Shown piece by piece: positions 50,683-59,787 of a stretch of DNA of 64,000 nt. The notes under the pieces were generated by a model that saw nothing but the letters and a program-made list of their open reading frames with translations, searched no databases and was not told where the DNA came from. Where the stretch lies: contig NZ_SRXO01000012.1 of NCBI RefSeq assembly GCF_008360935.1, positions 1 to 64,000 on the forward strand. The letters are read 5' to 3'. The DNA comes from Siccirubricoccus phaeus. GTDB lineage: Bacteria; Pseudomonadota; Alphaproteobacteria; Acetobacterales; Acetobacteraceae. The position numbers and the translations under genes were made by a program. Positions within the stretch are counted from its first letter, which is position 1. Each line of letters starts with the position of its first letter.

Positions 50683-51881
50683 GACAGCTCCCGGCAGAAC
50701 TCCTGGATGCGGCCGCAGGCTTCCACCAGGCTGGCAGGATCCGTGGCGTAGGAGATGCGCATATGCGGGGACATGCCATAGGCCGCGCCCTGCACCGCCG
50801 CGACGCGCTTCTCCTCCAGCAGCGCCATGACGAAGTCCGTGTCGGTCTCGATCTTCCGGCCGCCCTTGCTGGTCTTGCCAAGGCAGCCGGCGAGGTTCGG
50901 GAAGACGTAGAAGGCGCCTTCCGGCTTGTGGCAGGAGATGCCGGGGGCGGCGTTCAGCATCTCCACCACCATGTCGCGGCGCTGGCGATACAGCTCCGCC
51001 CGCTCCTTCACGAAATCCTGTGGCCCGTCCAGAGCGGCGGCGGCGGCGGCCTGGCCGATGGTGGAGACGCCCGCCGTCGCCTGGCCCTGCATGTTGAACA
51101 TGCCTTTGATCAGCGCGGCCGGGCCGCCGCCGAAGCCGACGCGCCAGCCGGTCATCGCATAGGTCTTGGAGACGCCGTTGACCGTCAGCGTGCGGTCCTT
51201 CAGCGCCGGCTCCACCGCCGCGATGGTGTGGAATTCATGGCCGTCATAGAGCAGATGCTCATACATGTCGTCGGTCATGATCCAGACATGCGGATGGCGC
51301 AGCAGCACATCGGCGATGGCGCGCATCTCGGCGTAATCCGGCACCGCGCCGGTGGGGTTGCTGGGGAAGTTCAGCAGCACCCACTTCGTCTTCGCGGTGA
51401 TGGCGGCGTCGAGATCCTCGGGCCGCGGCTTGAAGCCGTTATTCTGCGGGCAGGGCACGCTGATCGCGGTGCCGCCGGCCATCTTCGCCATGTCGGCATA
51501 GCTGATCCAGAAGGGCGAGGGGATCACCACCTCGTCGCCCGGATCGACCGTCGCCATGAAGGCGTTGAAGATCACCTGCTTGCCGCCATTGCCGACGATG
51601 ATCTCATCCGCCGCGTAGTCGAGGTTGTTGTCCCGCTTGAACTTGCGGGCGATGGCGGCCTTCAGCACCGGCGTGCCGCCCTGGGGCGGATACTTCGTGT
51701 CGCCGCGCAGCGCCGCCTGGTGGGCGGCCTCGATGGCGTGCGGCGGGGAGGGGAAATCCGGCTCCCCGTTCGAGAGGCTGATGACCTGGATGCCCTGGCT
51801 ACGCAGCTCCCGCGCGCGCTGCGTCATGGCGGCGGAGGCGGAGACCTTGATCTGGCTCAGGCGGTTGGCGAGGGCGGGCAT
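50679..51881 (-). CDS. PLP-dependent aminotransferase, aspartate aminotransferase family (copy 1)
   Basis: A 400-residue class I aminotransferase of the prokaryotic subgroup-1b (AspC/AatA) type. ISLSNGEPDFPSPPH, KYPPQGGTPVLKAAIARKF, NFPSNPTGAV, MTDDMYEHLLYDG with the PLP Asp and Tyr, PLP Lys239 in VSKTYAMTGWRVGFGGGP, and C-terminal RISYATDP with the carboxylate-binding Arg. It is a paralogue of the next gene, with which it aligns end to end at the same length. Confidence 0.92.
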   Translation of the reverse strand: MPALANRLSQIKVSASAAMTQRARELRSQGIQVISLSNGEPDFPSPPHAIEAAHQAALRGDTKYPPQGGTPVLKAAIARKFKRDNNLDYAADEIIVGNGGKQVIFNAFMATVDPGDEVVIPSPFWISYADMAKMAGGTAISVPCPQNNGFKPRPEDLDAAITAKTKWVLLNFPSNPTGAVPDYAEMRAIADVLLRHPHVWIMTDDMYEHLLYDGHEFHTIAAVEPALKDRTLTVNGVSKTYAMTGWRVGFGGGPAALIKGMFNMQGQATAGVSTIGQAAAAAALDGPQDFVKERAELYRQRRDMVVEMLNAAPGISCHKPEGAFYVFPNLAGCLGKTSKGGRKIETDTDFVMALLEEKRVAAVQGAAYGMSPHMRISYATDPASLVEACGRIQEFCRELS

Positions 51882-51887
51882 GGCGGG

Positions 51888-53090
51888 TCAGCTCAGGCTC
51901 TCGCAGAAGGCCCGGATGCGCCTGCACGCCTCCACCAGCACCGCATCCGCCGTCGCATAGCTGATGCGGAAATGGCCTGGATACATGAAGGCCGCGCCAT
52001 GCACGCAGGCGACGCCGGCCTCCTCCAGCAGCGCCGTGCAGAAGGTCTCGTCATCGGCAATCTTCACGCCCTTCGGCGTCACCTTGCCGAGGCAGCCCTG
52101 CATGGAGGGGAAGACGTAGAAGGCGCCTTCCGGCTTGTGGCAGTACAGGCCAGGGGCCTTGTTCAGCTCCTCCACCATCATGTCGCGCCGCTTCTTGTAG
52201 GCGGCGCGCATCACCTCGATGCTCTCCTGCTGGCCGGTCAGGGCCTCCACCGCCGCAGCCTGGCTGACGCTGCTGGTGTTGCTGGTGGACTGGCTCTGCA
52301 GCTTGTCCATTTCCTTGATCAGCGCCACCGGCGCCGCGGCGTAGCCGATGCGCCAGCCGGTCATCGCATAGGCCTTGGAGCAGCCATTCATCGTCACGGT
52401 GCGGTCGCGCAGCCGCGGCTCCACCTCCAGGATCGTCGCCGGGCGGAAGCCATCATAGGCCAGCTTCTCATAGATGTCGTCGGTGAAGATCCAGACATCC
52501 GGGTGGCGCATCAGCACGTCAGTGAGCTGCTTCAGCTCCGCGGCATTGTAGGCGGCGCCGGTCGGGTTGCAGGGGTTGTTCAGGATGAACCATTTTGTCC
52601 GTGGCGTGATCGCCGCCTCGAGCTGCTCGGGGCGGAGCTTGAAGCCGCTGTTCTGATCACACGGGACGATGACGGGCGTCCCCTCGGCCAGCTCGACGAT
52701 GTCCGGGTAGCTGACCCAGCAGGGGGCGGGGATGATCGCCTCCTCGCCCGGGTTGATGGTGGCCAGCAGCGCGTCGAAGATCACCTGCTTGCCGCCGGTG
52801 GCGATCAGGATCTCCTCCGGCCTGAACTCCAGCCCGTGGTCTTCCTTGAAGCGGTGGCAGACCGCCTTGCGCAAGGCGGGGGTGCCGGAGACGTCGGTGT
52901 ACTTGGTCTCGCCGCGCTCGATGGCGGCGATCGCCGCGTCCTTCACGTTGCGCGGGGTGTCGAAATCCGGCTCGCCGGAGGACAGGCCGACGATGTCTTT
53001 CCCCGCCGCCTTCAGGGCCCGCGCCTTGGTGGTCATCGCAATGGTCAGCGATGGGGAGATGCGGTCGAGGCGGTCGGCGGTGAGCTTCAT
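51888..53090 (-). CDS. PLP-dependent aspartate aminotransferase (copy 2)
   Basis: A 400-residue class I aminotransferase. VGLSSGEPDFDTPRNVKDAA, KYTDVSGTPALRKAVCHRFK, NNPCNPTGAA, FTDDIYEKLAYDGF, PLP Lys239 in CSKAYAMTGWRIGYAAAP, FRISYAT near the end. It is closest to the AatA-type aspartate (or aspartate/prephenate) aminotransferases of alphaproteobacteria. It precedes copy 1 by 6 bp in one operon, probably a local duplication followed by divergence. Confidence 0.93.
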   Translation of the reverse strand: MKLTADRLDRISPSLTIAMTTKARALKAAGKDIVGLSSGEPDFDTPRNVKDAAIAAIERGETKYTDVSGTPALRKAVCHRFKEDHGLEFRPEEILIATGGKQVIFDALLATINPGEEAIIPAPCWVSYPDIVELAEGTPVIVPCDQNSGFKLRPEQLEAAITPRTKWFILNNPCNPTGAAYNAAELKQLTDVLMRHPDVWIFTDDIYEKLAYDGFRPATILEVEPRLRDRTVTMNGCSKAYAMTGWRIGYAAAPVALIKEMDKLQSQSTSNTSSVSQAAAVEALTGQQESIEVMRAAYKKRRDMMVEELNKAPGLYCHKPEGAFYVFPSMQGCLGKVTPKGVKIADDETFCTALLEEAGVACVHGAAFMYPGHFRISYATADAVLVEACRRIRAFCESLS

Positions 53091-53191
53091 TGGGGCCCTG
53101 CTTGTGCTGCGAGGGCCGGGACCCTACCCCCCGCAACCGGGGGGTTCAACCCGCCGCTGCCGCATTCCGGGGCGATTCGGCGCGGTTTCAG

Positions 53192-53992
53192 TCAGGATCG
53201 CCCCCCCCGCCCGCGCAGCGCCCAGCCCGCCACCCCCAGCGCCGCCAGCACCAGCGCCAGGATCACCACCCCCAGCGCATTCACCTCCGGCGTCAGCCCC
53301 ATGCGCAGGGAGGAGAAGATCAGCACCGGCAGCGTCGTGCCGGCAGGGCCGGAGACGAAGCTGGCCAGCACCACATCGTCGAGCGAGAGGGTAAAGGAAA
53401 GCAGCCAGCCCGCCACCAGGCTCGGCACCATCTGCGGCAGGGTGATGGTGCGGAAGACGGTGAAGGGGGTGGCGCCGAGATCCTGCGCCGCCGCCTCCAG
53501 CAGCGGGTCCAGCCGGGCGAGCCGCGCCTGCACCAGCACCGCGACATAGGCGAGGCCGAGCGTCGCATGGGCGAGCACGATGGTCCCCGCCCCCCGCTCC
53601 AGCCGCCAGCCCAGCAGCTTCTCCGCCGCGCCCTGGCCGAGGACGAAGAGCAGCAGCAGGGAAAGGCCCGTCACCACCTCCGGCAGCACCAGCGGGGCGC
53701 CGGCCAGCAGGCCGAAGAGCGGCCGGCCCCGGAATCGCCCGCCCCGCGCCAGCGCCCAGCCGACCAGCCCGCCCACCAGGCAGGCCAGCGTCGCCGCCCC
53801 CGCGGCGACGGAGAGGGAGAGCAGCGCCGCCTCCTGCACCCGGGCATTCTCCGCCAGGGCGGCGAACCAGCGCAGGGAGAAGCCGCCCCATTGGAAGGGG
53901 ATGCGGTCCGCGCTGAAGGCGTAGCCCGCCAGCAGCAGGATCGGCGCCCAGAGGAAGAGCAGGCCGAGGGCCAGGACCAGCCGCGCCATCAC
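53192..53992 (-). CDS. Polyamine-type ABC transporter permease (PotC/PotI family)
   Basis: A 266-residue permease with six spans. FLWAPILLLAGYAFSADRIP and FSLRWFAALAENARVQEAAL give the PotC N-terminus. The EAA loop is EAAAQDLGATPFTVFRTITL then PQMVPSLVAGWLLSFTLSLD, and VLASFVSGPAGTTLPVLIFS follows. Its start overlaps the stop of the partner permease by 4 bp. The substrate is likely a polyamine or related cation by family. Confidence 0.9.
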   Translation of the reverse strand: MMARLVLALGLLFLWAPILLLAGYAFSADRIPFQWGGFSLRWFAALAENARVQEAALLSLSVAAGAATLACLVGGLVGWALARGGRFRGRPLFGLLAGAPLVLPEVVTGLSLLLLFVLGQGAAEKLLGWRLERGAGTIVLAHATLGLAYVAVLVQARLARLDPLLEAAAQDLGATPFTVFRTITLPQMVPSLVAGWLLSFTLSLDDVVLASFVSGPAGTTLPVLIFSSLRMGLTPEVNALGVVILALVLAALGVAGWALRGRGGRS

Positions 53993-54843
53993 CCTCGACC
54001 CAGGCGCTGATAGGCGCGGATCGGCAGGGCCAGCACCGCCAGCAGCACCAGCGCCAGGGCGGCGGCCAGGGGCCAGTCCCGGCTCTGGAAGAATTCCGCC
54101 CAGATCACCCGCCCCAGCAGCGGATCGCCCGGCGGGCCGAGCAGCTCCGGGATCACGAACTCCCCCGCCGCCGGGATGAAGACCAGCAGGAAGGCCGCCG
54201 CCACCGCGGGCAGGGAGAGCGGCAGGGTGACGGACAGGAAGACTCGCCCCGGCGCCGCGCCCAGATCGGCGGCCGCCGCCTCCAGCCCCCGGTCCCGCCG
54301 CGCCAGGGCGATGGCCAGTGGCAGCACGGCATAGGGCAGGTAGCTGTGCAGCATGCCGGCGAACAGCGCGACATCGCTGAACAGCAGTGTCAGCGGGGCC
54401 TCGATCAGCCCCGCCCGCAGCAGCACGCCGTTGATCCAGCCCTCATCCCGCAGCAGCCCGATCCAGGCGCCGAGCCGCGGCATCAGCCCGGTCCAGACCG
54501 GCGCCAGCACCAGCGCCAGCAAGGGCAGGCGCCAGCGCGGCCGCGCCTCGGCGACGGCATAGGCCATGGGGTAGCCCAGCAGCAGCGCCAGCCCCGCCGT
54601 CCCCGCCGCCACCAGCAGGGAGCGCAGCAGGGCGCCGGCATAATGCGGGTCCTCCAGCAGCAGGGCGAAGCTTTCCAGACTGCCCTGCCAGACCGGCGCC
54701 CCCGCCTGCCAGGCGAGCGGCGGCGCCACCGGCGGTACCCCCTCCGCCGCGCTGCCGAAGGCGATCCAGCCCAGCAGCAGCGACGGCGCCGCCACCAGCG
54801 CCAGCAGCCAGAGGAAGGGCGCCGAGATTAGCGCCGCCCGCAT
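53989..54843 (-). CDS. Polyamine-type ABC transporter permease (PotB/PotH family)
   Basis: A 284-residue permease with six spans. APFLWLLALVAAPSLLLGWI at the N-terminus; EAAAADLGAAPGRVFLSVTL then PLSLPAVAAAFLLVFIPAAG as the EAA loop; EFVIPELLGPPGDPLLGRVI is the PotB/PotH signature. The ATG overlaps the binding-protein stop (TGATG). No ATP-binding gene follows or precedes within this unit. Confidence 0.9.
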   Translation of the reverse strand: MRAALISAPFLWLLALVAAPSLLLGWIAFGSAAEGVPPVAPPLAWQAGAPVWQGSLESFALLLEDPHYAGALLRSLLVAAGTAGLALLLGYPMAYAVAEARPRWRLPLLALVLAPVWTGLMPRLGAWIGLLRDEGWINGVLLRAGLIEAPLTLLFSDVALFAGMLHSYLPYAVLPLAIALARRDRGLEAAAADLGAAPGRVFLSVTLPLSLPAVAAAFLLVFIPAAGEFVIPELLGPPGDPLLGRVIWAEFFQSRDWPLAAALALVLLAVLALPIRAYQRLGRG

Positions 54844-55943
54844 CAGCGCCCCGCCTTGAAGCGGCTCCACAGCCGCGAGCGCGCCCGGTCCTCGGCCGGG
54901 CTCAGCGTGCCCGGGACGAAGGCGCGGGCCAGGCTCTCGGCGGAGGGATAGACGCTGGGATCCTCCCGCACCGCCGCCGGCACCAGCGGCCGGGCGGCGG
55001 GGACGGCGTTGGGGTAGCGGACATGGCCGGTGATGGCGGCCATCACCTCCGGCCGCAGCAGGAAATTGATGAAGGCTTCCGCCGCCTCCGGATTCGGCGC
55101 ATCGGCCGGGATCGCCAGCAGGTCGAACCAGAGATGCGCGCCGCTTTCCGGCGCGGCATAGGCGATCTCCACCCCCCTGCCCGCCTCCCGCGCCCGGGCC
55201 GCGGCCTGGATGACGTCGCCGCTATAGGTCAGCGCCACGCAGATCTCGCCCCGCGCCAGCATGTCCAGCAGCGCGCCGGAGCCGGGGATGGCGCGGAGCT
55301 GCGGCCGCACCGCCAGCAGCGCCTGCTCCGCCGCGCGCAGATCGGCCGGCGCCGTGCTGTCCGGGGCCTTCCCCAGCCAGCGCAGCACGGAGGGCAGCAC
55401 ATCCGTCGCGCTGTCCATGACGGCGAGGCCGCAGCGCGCCAGCTTCGCCGCATTCTCCGGCCGCAGCAGCAGGTCGAGCTGGTCGAACCGCGCCCCGGGC
55501 AGGATCTGCCGCACCGCATCCGCCCGCACCCCGAGCCCCACCGTGCCCCAGAGATAGATCGCGCCGAAGCGGTTGCCCGGATCCACCGTGGCGACGCGCG
55601 CCATCAGCGCCGGATCCAGATTCCCCCAATTCGGGATGCGCGCCTGGTCCAGCGGCCTGAGCGCCCCGGCGCGGACCAGCCGGGCGAAAGTCGGCTCGCT
55701 GGTCGGCACGATGAGGTCATAGCCGGAGCGGCCCGAGGAAAGCTTTCCTTCCAGCGTCTCCAGGCTGTCATAGACGTCGTAGCGGACCCGGATGCCGGTC
55801 TCCGCCTGGAAGCGCTGCACCACATAGGGGTCGATGTAATCCGCCCAATTATAGACGTTCAGCACCGGCTGCGCCGCCGCCGTCCGCCCCGCCAGCAGGG
55901 CGCCGAAGAGCAGGCCGAGGCATAGGGCACGGCGAAGGGTCAT
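54843..55943 (-). CDS. Polyamine-type ABC transporter periplasmic binding protein (PotD/PotF family)
   Basis: A 366-residue protein. Signal MTLRRALCLGLLFGALLAGR then TAAAQ; mature start PVLNVYNWADYIDPYVVQRF is the PotF hallmark. YDLIVPTSEPTFARLVRAGA, WGTVGLGVRADAVRQILPGA and ICVALTYSGDVIQAAARARE follow. A Trp/Asp-rich ligand pocket is expected; WADY and TYSGD are present. First gene of binding protein-permease-permease; the start is the ATG giving MTLRRA. Confidence 0.9.
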   Translation of the reverse strand: MTLRRALCLGLLFGALLAGRTAAAQPVLNVYNWADYIDPYVVQRFQAETGIRVRYDVYDSLETLEGKLSSGRSGYDLIVPTSEPTFARLVRAGALRPLDQARIPNWGNLDPALMARVATVDPGNRFGAIYLWGTVGLGVRADAVRQILPGARFDQLDLLLRPENAAKLARCGLAVMDSATDVLPSVLRWLGKAPDSTAPADLRAAEQALLAVRPQLRAIPGSGALLDMLARGEICVALTYSGDVIQAAARAREAGRGVEIAYAAPESGAHLWFDLLAIPADAPNPEAAEAFINFLLRPEVMAAITGHVRYPNAVPAARPLVPAAVREDPSVYPSAESLARAFVPGTLSPAEDRARSRLWSRFKAGR

Positions 55944-56179
55944 CGGGTCTCCCGGGCAGCTTGCGGTGGTGGCGCAGAGTGCCGCCGCCCGGCCGGAAAG
56001 ACCATCGGCAAGAACCAAGGACCATTTTCCTTGACTTAGAGAAACTATTCCAGTAGACCCGCCTTGCCGACGGCCGAATTGCGCCCGGCGCCCCTCCCCG
56101 CACCCTCCGCGCCCGCCGCCCAGGCCGCCCCGTTCGGACGGCCTGCCGCGCGCGCACGCCCGTTGAGACGGAGATCCCC

Positions 56180-56833
56180 GTGCCCTTCAGCCCGGCCAAC
56201 CTCACCGCCCTCGTCCAGGGCAACAATTTCACCCTCTGGCACTACCGCACCGCGGACAGCCGCTCGACGGTCGGCAGCGCCGGCTATTTCGGCAGCGTCG
56301 CCGGCAGCCTGAAGCCGGGCGACCTGATGATGCTGCAGACCGCCGACGCGGTGGCGCTGCTGCCCATCCGGATCGGCGCGCAGCTCGGCACCGGCGTCAC
56401 GCTGGACGGCGCGGTCGGCCCGCTCAACACGGTGCGCAGCGTTGCCCAGAGCTTCGGGCTGAGCCAGGTGGCCGCAGCGGTGGTGCGCACCATCATCCTC
56501 GCCCCCTTCGCCGCCGGCATCGTCGCCGGCACGTCCATCCCGGTCTCCGCCACCGTCACCGGCCCGGTCAGTGCCGTGGTCTTCACGCTGCGCGACGGCA
56601 CCGGCGCGGTGGTGCCGCCCGCCCGGACCATCCCGGTCTCGAACGGCGCCGCCGCCACCACCTTCCCGGCGCCGCCGGTCGGCACCGGCTACCGCATCCA
56701 TGTCGAGGACGTGGCGGACCCGCGCGTCGCCACCTTCTCCCGGAGCTTCAATGTCGGCCCCGACCTCAAGCTCATCCTGGTCGAGGCCGACGGCAAGCTG
56801 CTGACCGAAAGCGGCAACGTCCTGAAGCAATAG
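56180..56833 (+). CDS. Phage tail/virion structural protein-like
   Basis: A 217-residue protein. The N-terminal part (FSPANLTALVQGNNFTLWHY then RTADSRSTVGSAGYFGSVAG) has the LWHY-T-D/GYF pattern seen in many phage and prophage tail-region proteins of unknown exact role. A second part (about 110-195) looks like an immunoglobulin-like fold (ATVTGPVSAVVFTLRDGTGA), followed by FSRSFNVGPDLKLILVEADG. It is the first of four plus-strand genes with phage-tail character. No signal peptide. Confidence 0.65.
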   Translation: MPFSPANLTALVQGNNFTLWHYRTADSRSTVGSAGYFGSVAGSLKPGDLMMLQTADAVALLPIRIGAQLGTGVTLDGAVGPLNTVRSVAQSFGLSQVAAAVVRTIILAPFAAGIVAGTSIPVSATVTGPVSAVVFTLRDGTGAVVPPARTIPVSNGAAATTFPAPPVGTGYRIHVEDVADPRVATFSRSFNVGPDLKLILVEADGKLLTESGNVLKQ

Positions 56834-56887
56834 GCGCCGCGCCCCGGCCGCCCTTCCCCCCAGCCGCGAATACCGGAACGGAGCCCC

Positions 56888-59362
56888 ATGCCCGACGCAA
56901 GAATCAGCGAATTGCCCGTGGCCGCCACGCTCGGCGACAGCGACCTTGCCCCGCTGGTGCAGACCAGCGGCGCCATCACCGAAACCCGCCGCGCCTCCAT
57001 CACCCAGATCCGCAACGCCATCCTCGCCGAGCGCGGCGCGCATGTGCGGGATTACGGGGCCAGGGGCGACGGCACCACCAATGACGCGCCCGCCATCCAG
57101 GCCGCGGTGAACGACCTGAAGACCAAGGGCGGCGGCACGCTCTATTTCGGCCCGAAGGTGTACCGCATCGCCTCCGCCATCACGGTCAGCGACGCCACCA
57201 TCCGCTTCCAGGGCGCCGGCTTCACCGAAGGCCCGGGCCCCGGCCAGGGCACCTGGCTGCAGATCGCCGCCACCGGCTTCACCCCCTTCACCTTCACCGG
57301 CGTCTCGACGCGCGGCGCGGCGGTGAGCGACATCGCGGTGCGGCAGAACCACACCAACCCGATCAACGCCTCCTGGACGCCGAACGCCTTCGACTACGTC
57401 TTCCGGGTGGAGGACTGCCTAGGCGGCGTGGACTTCGACAACGTCTTCCTCTGCGCCATCAACAAGGGCATCTACTGCCGCAATTCCGGCCGGCTGGACA
57501 TCCGCCGGCTGCGCGGCCAGATCTTCACCGCGGGCGTCGAGATCGACGAGTGCTTCGACGTGCCGCGCATCCACAACCTGCATTTCTGGACCTTCCTGAC
57601 CGCGGACAACAACGTCGTCCGCTGGCAGCAGGCCAATGGCGATGCGATGATCTTCCGCCGGGTCGACGGCGTCTTCATCGACCAGGCCTTCGTGCTCGGC
57701 TACCGGAGCATGTTCCGCTTCGCCTCCTCCACCGCCGGCAACACCACGAAATTCTACATCGGCCAGGCCTATGCGGATTTCGTGAAATACGCGGTGCTGG
57801 TGGAAGCCAACGGCACCGAGGGGCAGATCGGCAGCCTCACCTCGCAGAACGAGCTGTACAATTCCGGCGGCGCCGCTCTCGCCGGCTCCAACGGCATCTG
57901 CGTCAACGCCGCCAACACCCGGATCCAGGCGGCGAATCTCCGCATCGACGCGGTGCAGGACAACCCGATCGCCATCGGCGGCAGCGGCAACCGGCTCGAC
58001 ATCTTCTCGCTGCGCTGCGTGCGCTTCAACGCCCAGAACAACGGCGCGGCGGCGATCAGCATCGCCGATTCCGGCGGCAATCCGCCGAACGCCGTCTATC
58101 TCGGCTCCCCGGCGCTGCTTGAATCCGGCAATGGCGGCCCGGTGGTGAACAGCGGCACCAACGGCATCCTCGCCACGGGCGCGCCGGCCGGGCGGGCGGC
58201 GCGCCCGGGACTCACGGTCGGCAGCACCGACACCGGCCTCTACCTCCCCGCCACCGGCGTCCTGGCCGGCAGCGCCGGCGGGGTGGAGGTGCTGCGCGCC
58301 ACCGCCGCCGGCGCCGTCACCCTGGGCGCGATGCCCGGCAGCCATGCGCTGGAAGTCGCGACGCCCGGCAGCACGGCGAACCGGCTGCTGGTCACCGGCG
58401 GCACCACCGGCAATGCCGTCACGCTCCAGGCGGCCGGCGCTGATGCCAATATCGGCATCGCCCTGACGCCGAAGGGCAGCGGGCTGGTGCGGCTTGCCGC
58501 CGACGTCCTGACGGCACCCGGCGGTAGCGGCAATATCGCGCGGCTGCAGGGCGCGGCCACCGGCAACCCGGTGGCGGTGCTGGCCGATACCGGCTCGGCG
58601 GATGGCAATGTCGGCCTGGCCCTGGTCACCAAGGGCACCGGTGCGCTGATGGCCGCCATCCCGGACGGGACCGCGGCCGGCGGCAATGCCCGGGGCACCA
58701 ATGCGGTGGACTGGCAATCCAATCGCTCCTTCGCCAACCAGGCCGCCACCGGCAACGCGGCGACCATCAGCGGCGGCAGCGGCAACATCGCTGCCGGCAC
58801 CTTCTCTACCGTCGCCGGCGGTAACGGCAACGCCGCAAACAGCGGCGCTAGCTGGGTCCCCGGCGGGCAGCAGGCCTATACCCGCAACAACATTCACCGG
58901 GGCGCCTGGGCGGCCGGCCGCTTCATCACCGATGGCGACGCCCAGGCCGGCGAGTTCCTGCTTCGCCGACAGGCCACTGACGCCACCGCGACGCGGCTGA
59001 CCGGGGATAACGGCGGCCCCAACACCAGCAACACGCTGAACCTGCCGAATAACGGCACCTATCTCCTCAGGCTGATGGTGCTCGCCCGGCAGACCGGCGG
59101 TGCCGCCGGCACCGCGGGCGACAGCGCCGGCTGGACAGTGGAGGCGCTGGTGAAACGCGGCGCCACCGCTGCCGCCACCAGCCTGGTCGGCGGTGGCGGC
59201 GCTTCCCTCGCGCCCACCTACAGCGACAGCGCGGCTGCCGCCTGGCGCCTGGCCGTGGCGGCCGACACGACCAATGGCGGCGTCGCCCTCAGCGGCACCG
59301 GCGAGGCGAACAAGACGATCAACTGGGTCGCCCGCGTGCTGTCCGTCGAAGCCGTCGGCTGA
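56888..59362 (+). CDS. Phage tailspike/tail fibre with pectate-lyase-fold domain
   Basis: An 824-residue protein. Residues 1-45 carry the virion-attachment-like motif ISELPVAATLGDSDLAPLVQ. Residues about 51-400 are a right-handed beta-helix: HVRDYGARGDGTTNDAPAIQ is the classic Pectate_lyase_3 start. A Gly/Ala/Thr-rich region (about 430-600) follows, then a YadA-head-like stretch (ATISGGSGNIAAGTFSTVAG). The C-terminal domain (about 650-824) resembles a trimeric fibre tip. Such proteins bind and often cut surface polysaccharide. No signal peptide, so release would need lysis or a phage particle. Confidence 0.78.
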   Translation: MPDARISELPVAATLGDSDLAPLVQTSGAITETRRASITQIRNAILAERGAHVRDYGARGDGTTNDAPAIQAAVNDLKTKGGGTLYFGPKVYRIASAITVSDATIRFQGAGFTEGPGPGQGTWLQIAATGFTPFTFTGVSTRGAAVSDIAVRQNHTNPINASWTPNAFDYVFRVEDCLGGVDFDNVFLCAINKGIYCRNSGRLDIRRLRGQIFTAGVEIDECFDVPRIHNLHFWTFLTADNNVVRWQQANGDAMIFRRVDGVFIDQAFVLGYRSMFRFASSTAGNTTKFYIGQAYADFVKYAVLVEANGTEGQIGSLTSQNELYNSGGAALAGSNGICVNAANTRIQAANLRIDAVQDNPIAIGGSGNRLDIFSLRCVRFNAQNNGAAAISIADSGGNPPNAVYLGSPALLESGNGGPVVNSGTNGILATGAPAGRAARPGLTVGSTDTGLYLPATGVLAGSAGGVEVLRATAAGAVTLGAMPGSHALEVATPGSTANRLLVTGGTTGNAVTLQAAGADANIGIALTPKGSGLVRLAADVLTAPGGSGNIARLQGAATGNPVAVLADTGSADGNVGLALVTKGTGALMAAIPDGTAAGGNARGTNAVDWQSNRSFANQAATGNAATISGGSGNIAAGTFSTVAGGNGNAANSGASWVPGGQQAYTRNNIHRGAWAAGRFITDGDAQAGEFLLRRQATDATATRLTGDNGGPNTSNTLNLPNNGTYLLRLMVLARQTGGAAGTAGDSAGWTVEALVKRGATAAATSLVGGGGASLAPTYSDSAAAAWRLAVAADTTNGGVALSGTGEANKTINWVARVLSVEAVG

Positions 59363-59471
59363 CCCCGGCGCGGCCGCCGCCCGGCGGCCGCACCACCCAC
59401 CACCGGCCAGGCGCGCAGGGCGGAAGCCGCGGCGAAGCCCACGCGCGCCGGCAGATCCACCGGAGAGCATC

Positions 59472-59774
59472 ATGGCCCTGCTGAAGCCCATCGAGATCGA
59501 GAATACCGGCCTCGTCGCCAGCTACTGGCGGCTGACCCATACGCAGATCGACCATGTCGCCGGCGTGGCGGAGTTCCGCCTGCATGGCTACCCGGACGCC
59601 GAGGCGCGCAGCGCCGGCAAGACGCCGCTGCCCGCCATCCGCTTCCGCGCGACGCCCGAGGAGCTGGGCGAGGCGAGTCTGCACAGCCTCACCACCGCGG
59701 CGCTCTACGCCGCGGCCAGGACCCTGCCTGCCGAGGACGGGCAGGTGTGGTTCACCGACGCCACCGATTGCTGA
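59472..59774 (+). CDS. Small phage-tail-associated hypothetical protein
   Basis: A 100-residue protein: MALLKPIEIENTGLVASYWR then LTHTQIDHVAGVAEFRLHGY, ending GQVWFTDATDC. Similar short proteins sit just after tail-fibre genes in prophages and gene-transfer-agent-like clusters. A GGAGAG ribosome site precedes the ATG. It lies 13 bp before the next tail gene. Its role is unknown. Confidence 0.65.
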   Translation: MALLKPIEIENTGLVASYWRLTHTQIDHVAGVAEFRLHGYPDAEARSAGKTPLPAIRFRATPEELGEASLHSLTTAALYAAARTLPAEDGQVWFTDATDC

Positions 59775-59787
59775 GCAGGAGAGAGCG

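Noticed and set aside
57419-59491. Minus-strand open frame of 690 codons opposite the tailspike
   Set aside because: Low-complexity Gly/Ala/Arg translation with no motifs; the plus strand has the Pectate_lyase_3 start and phage context.
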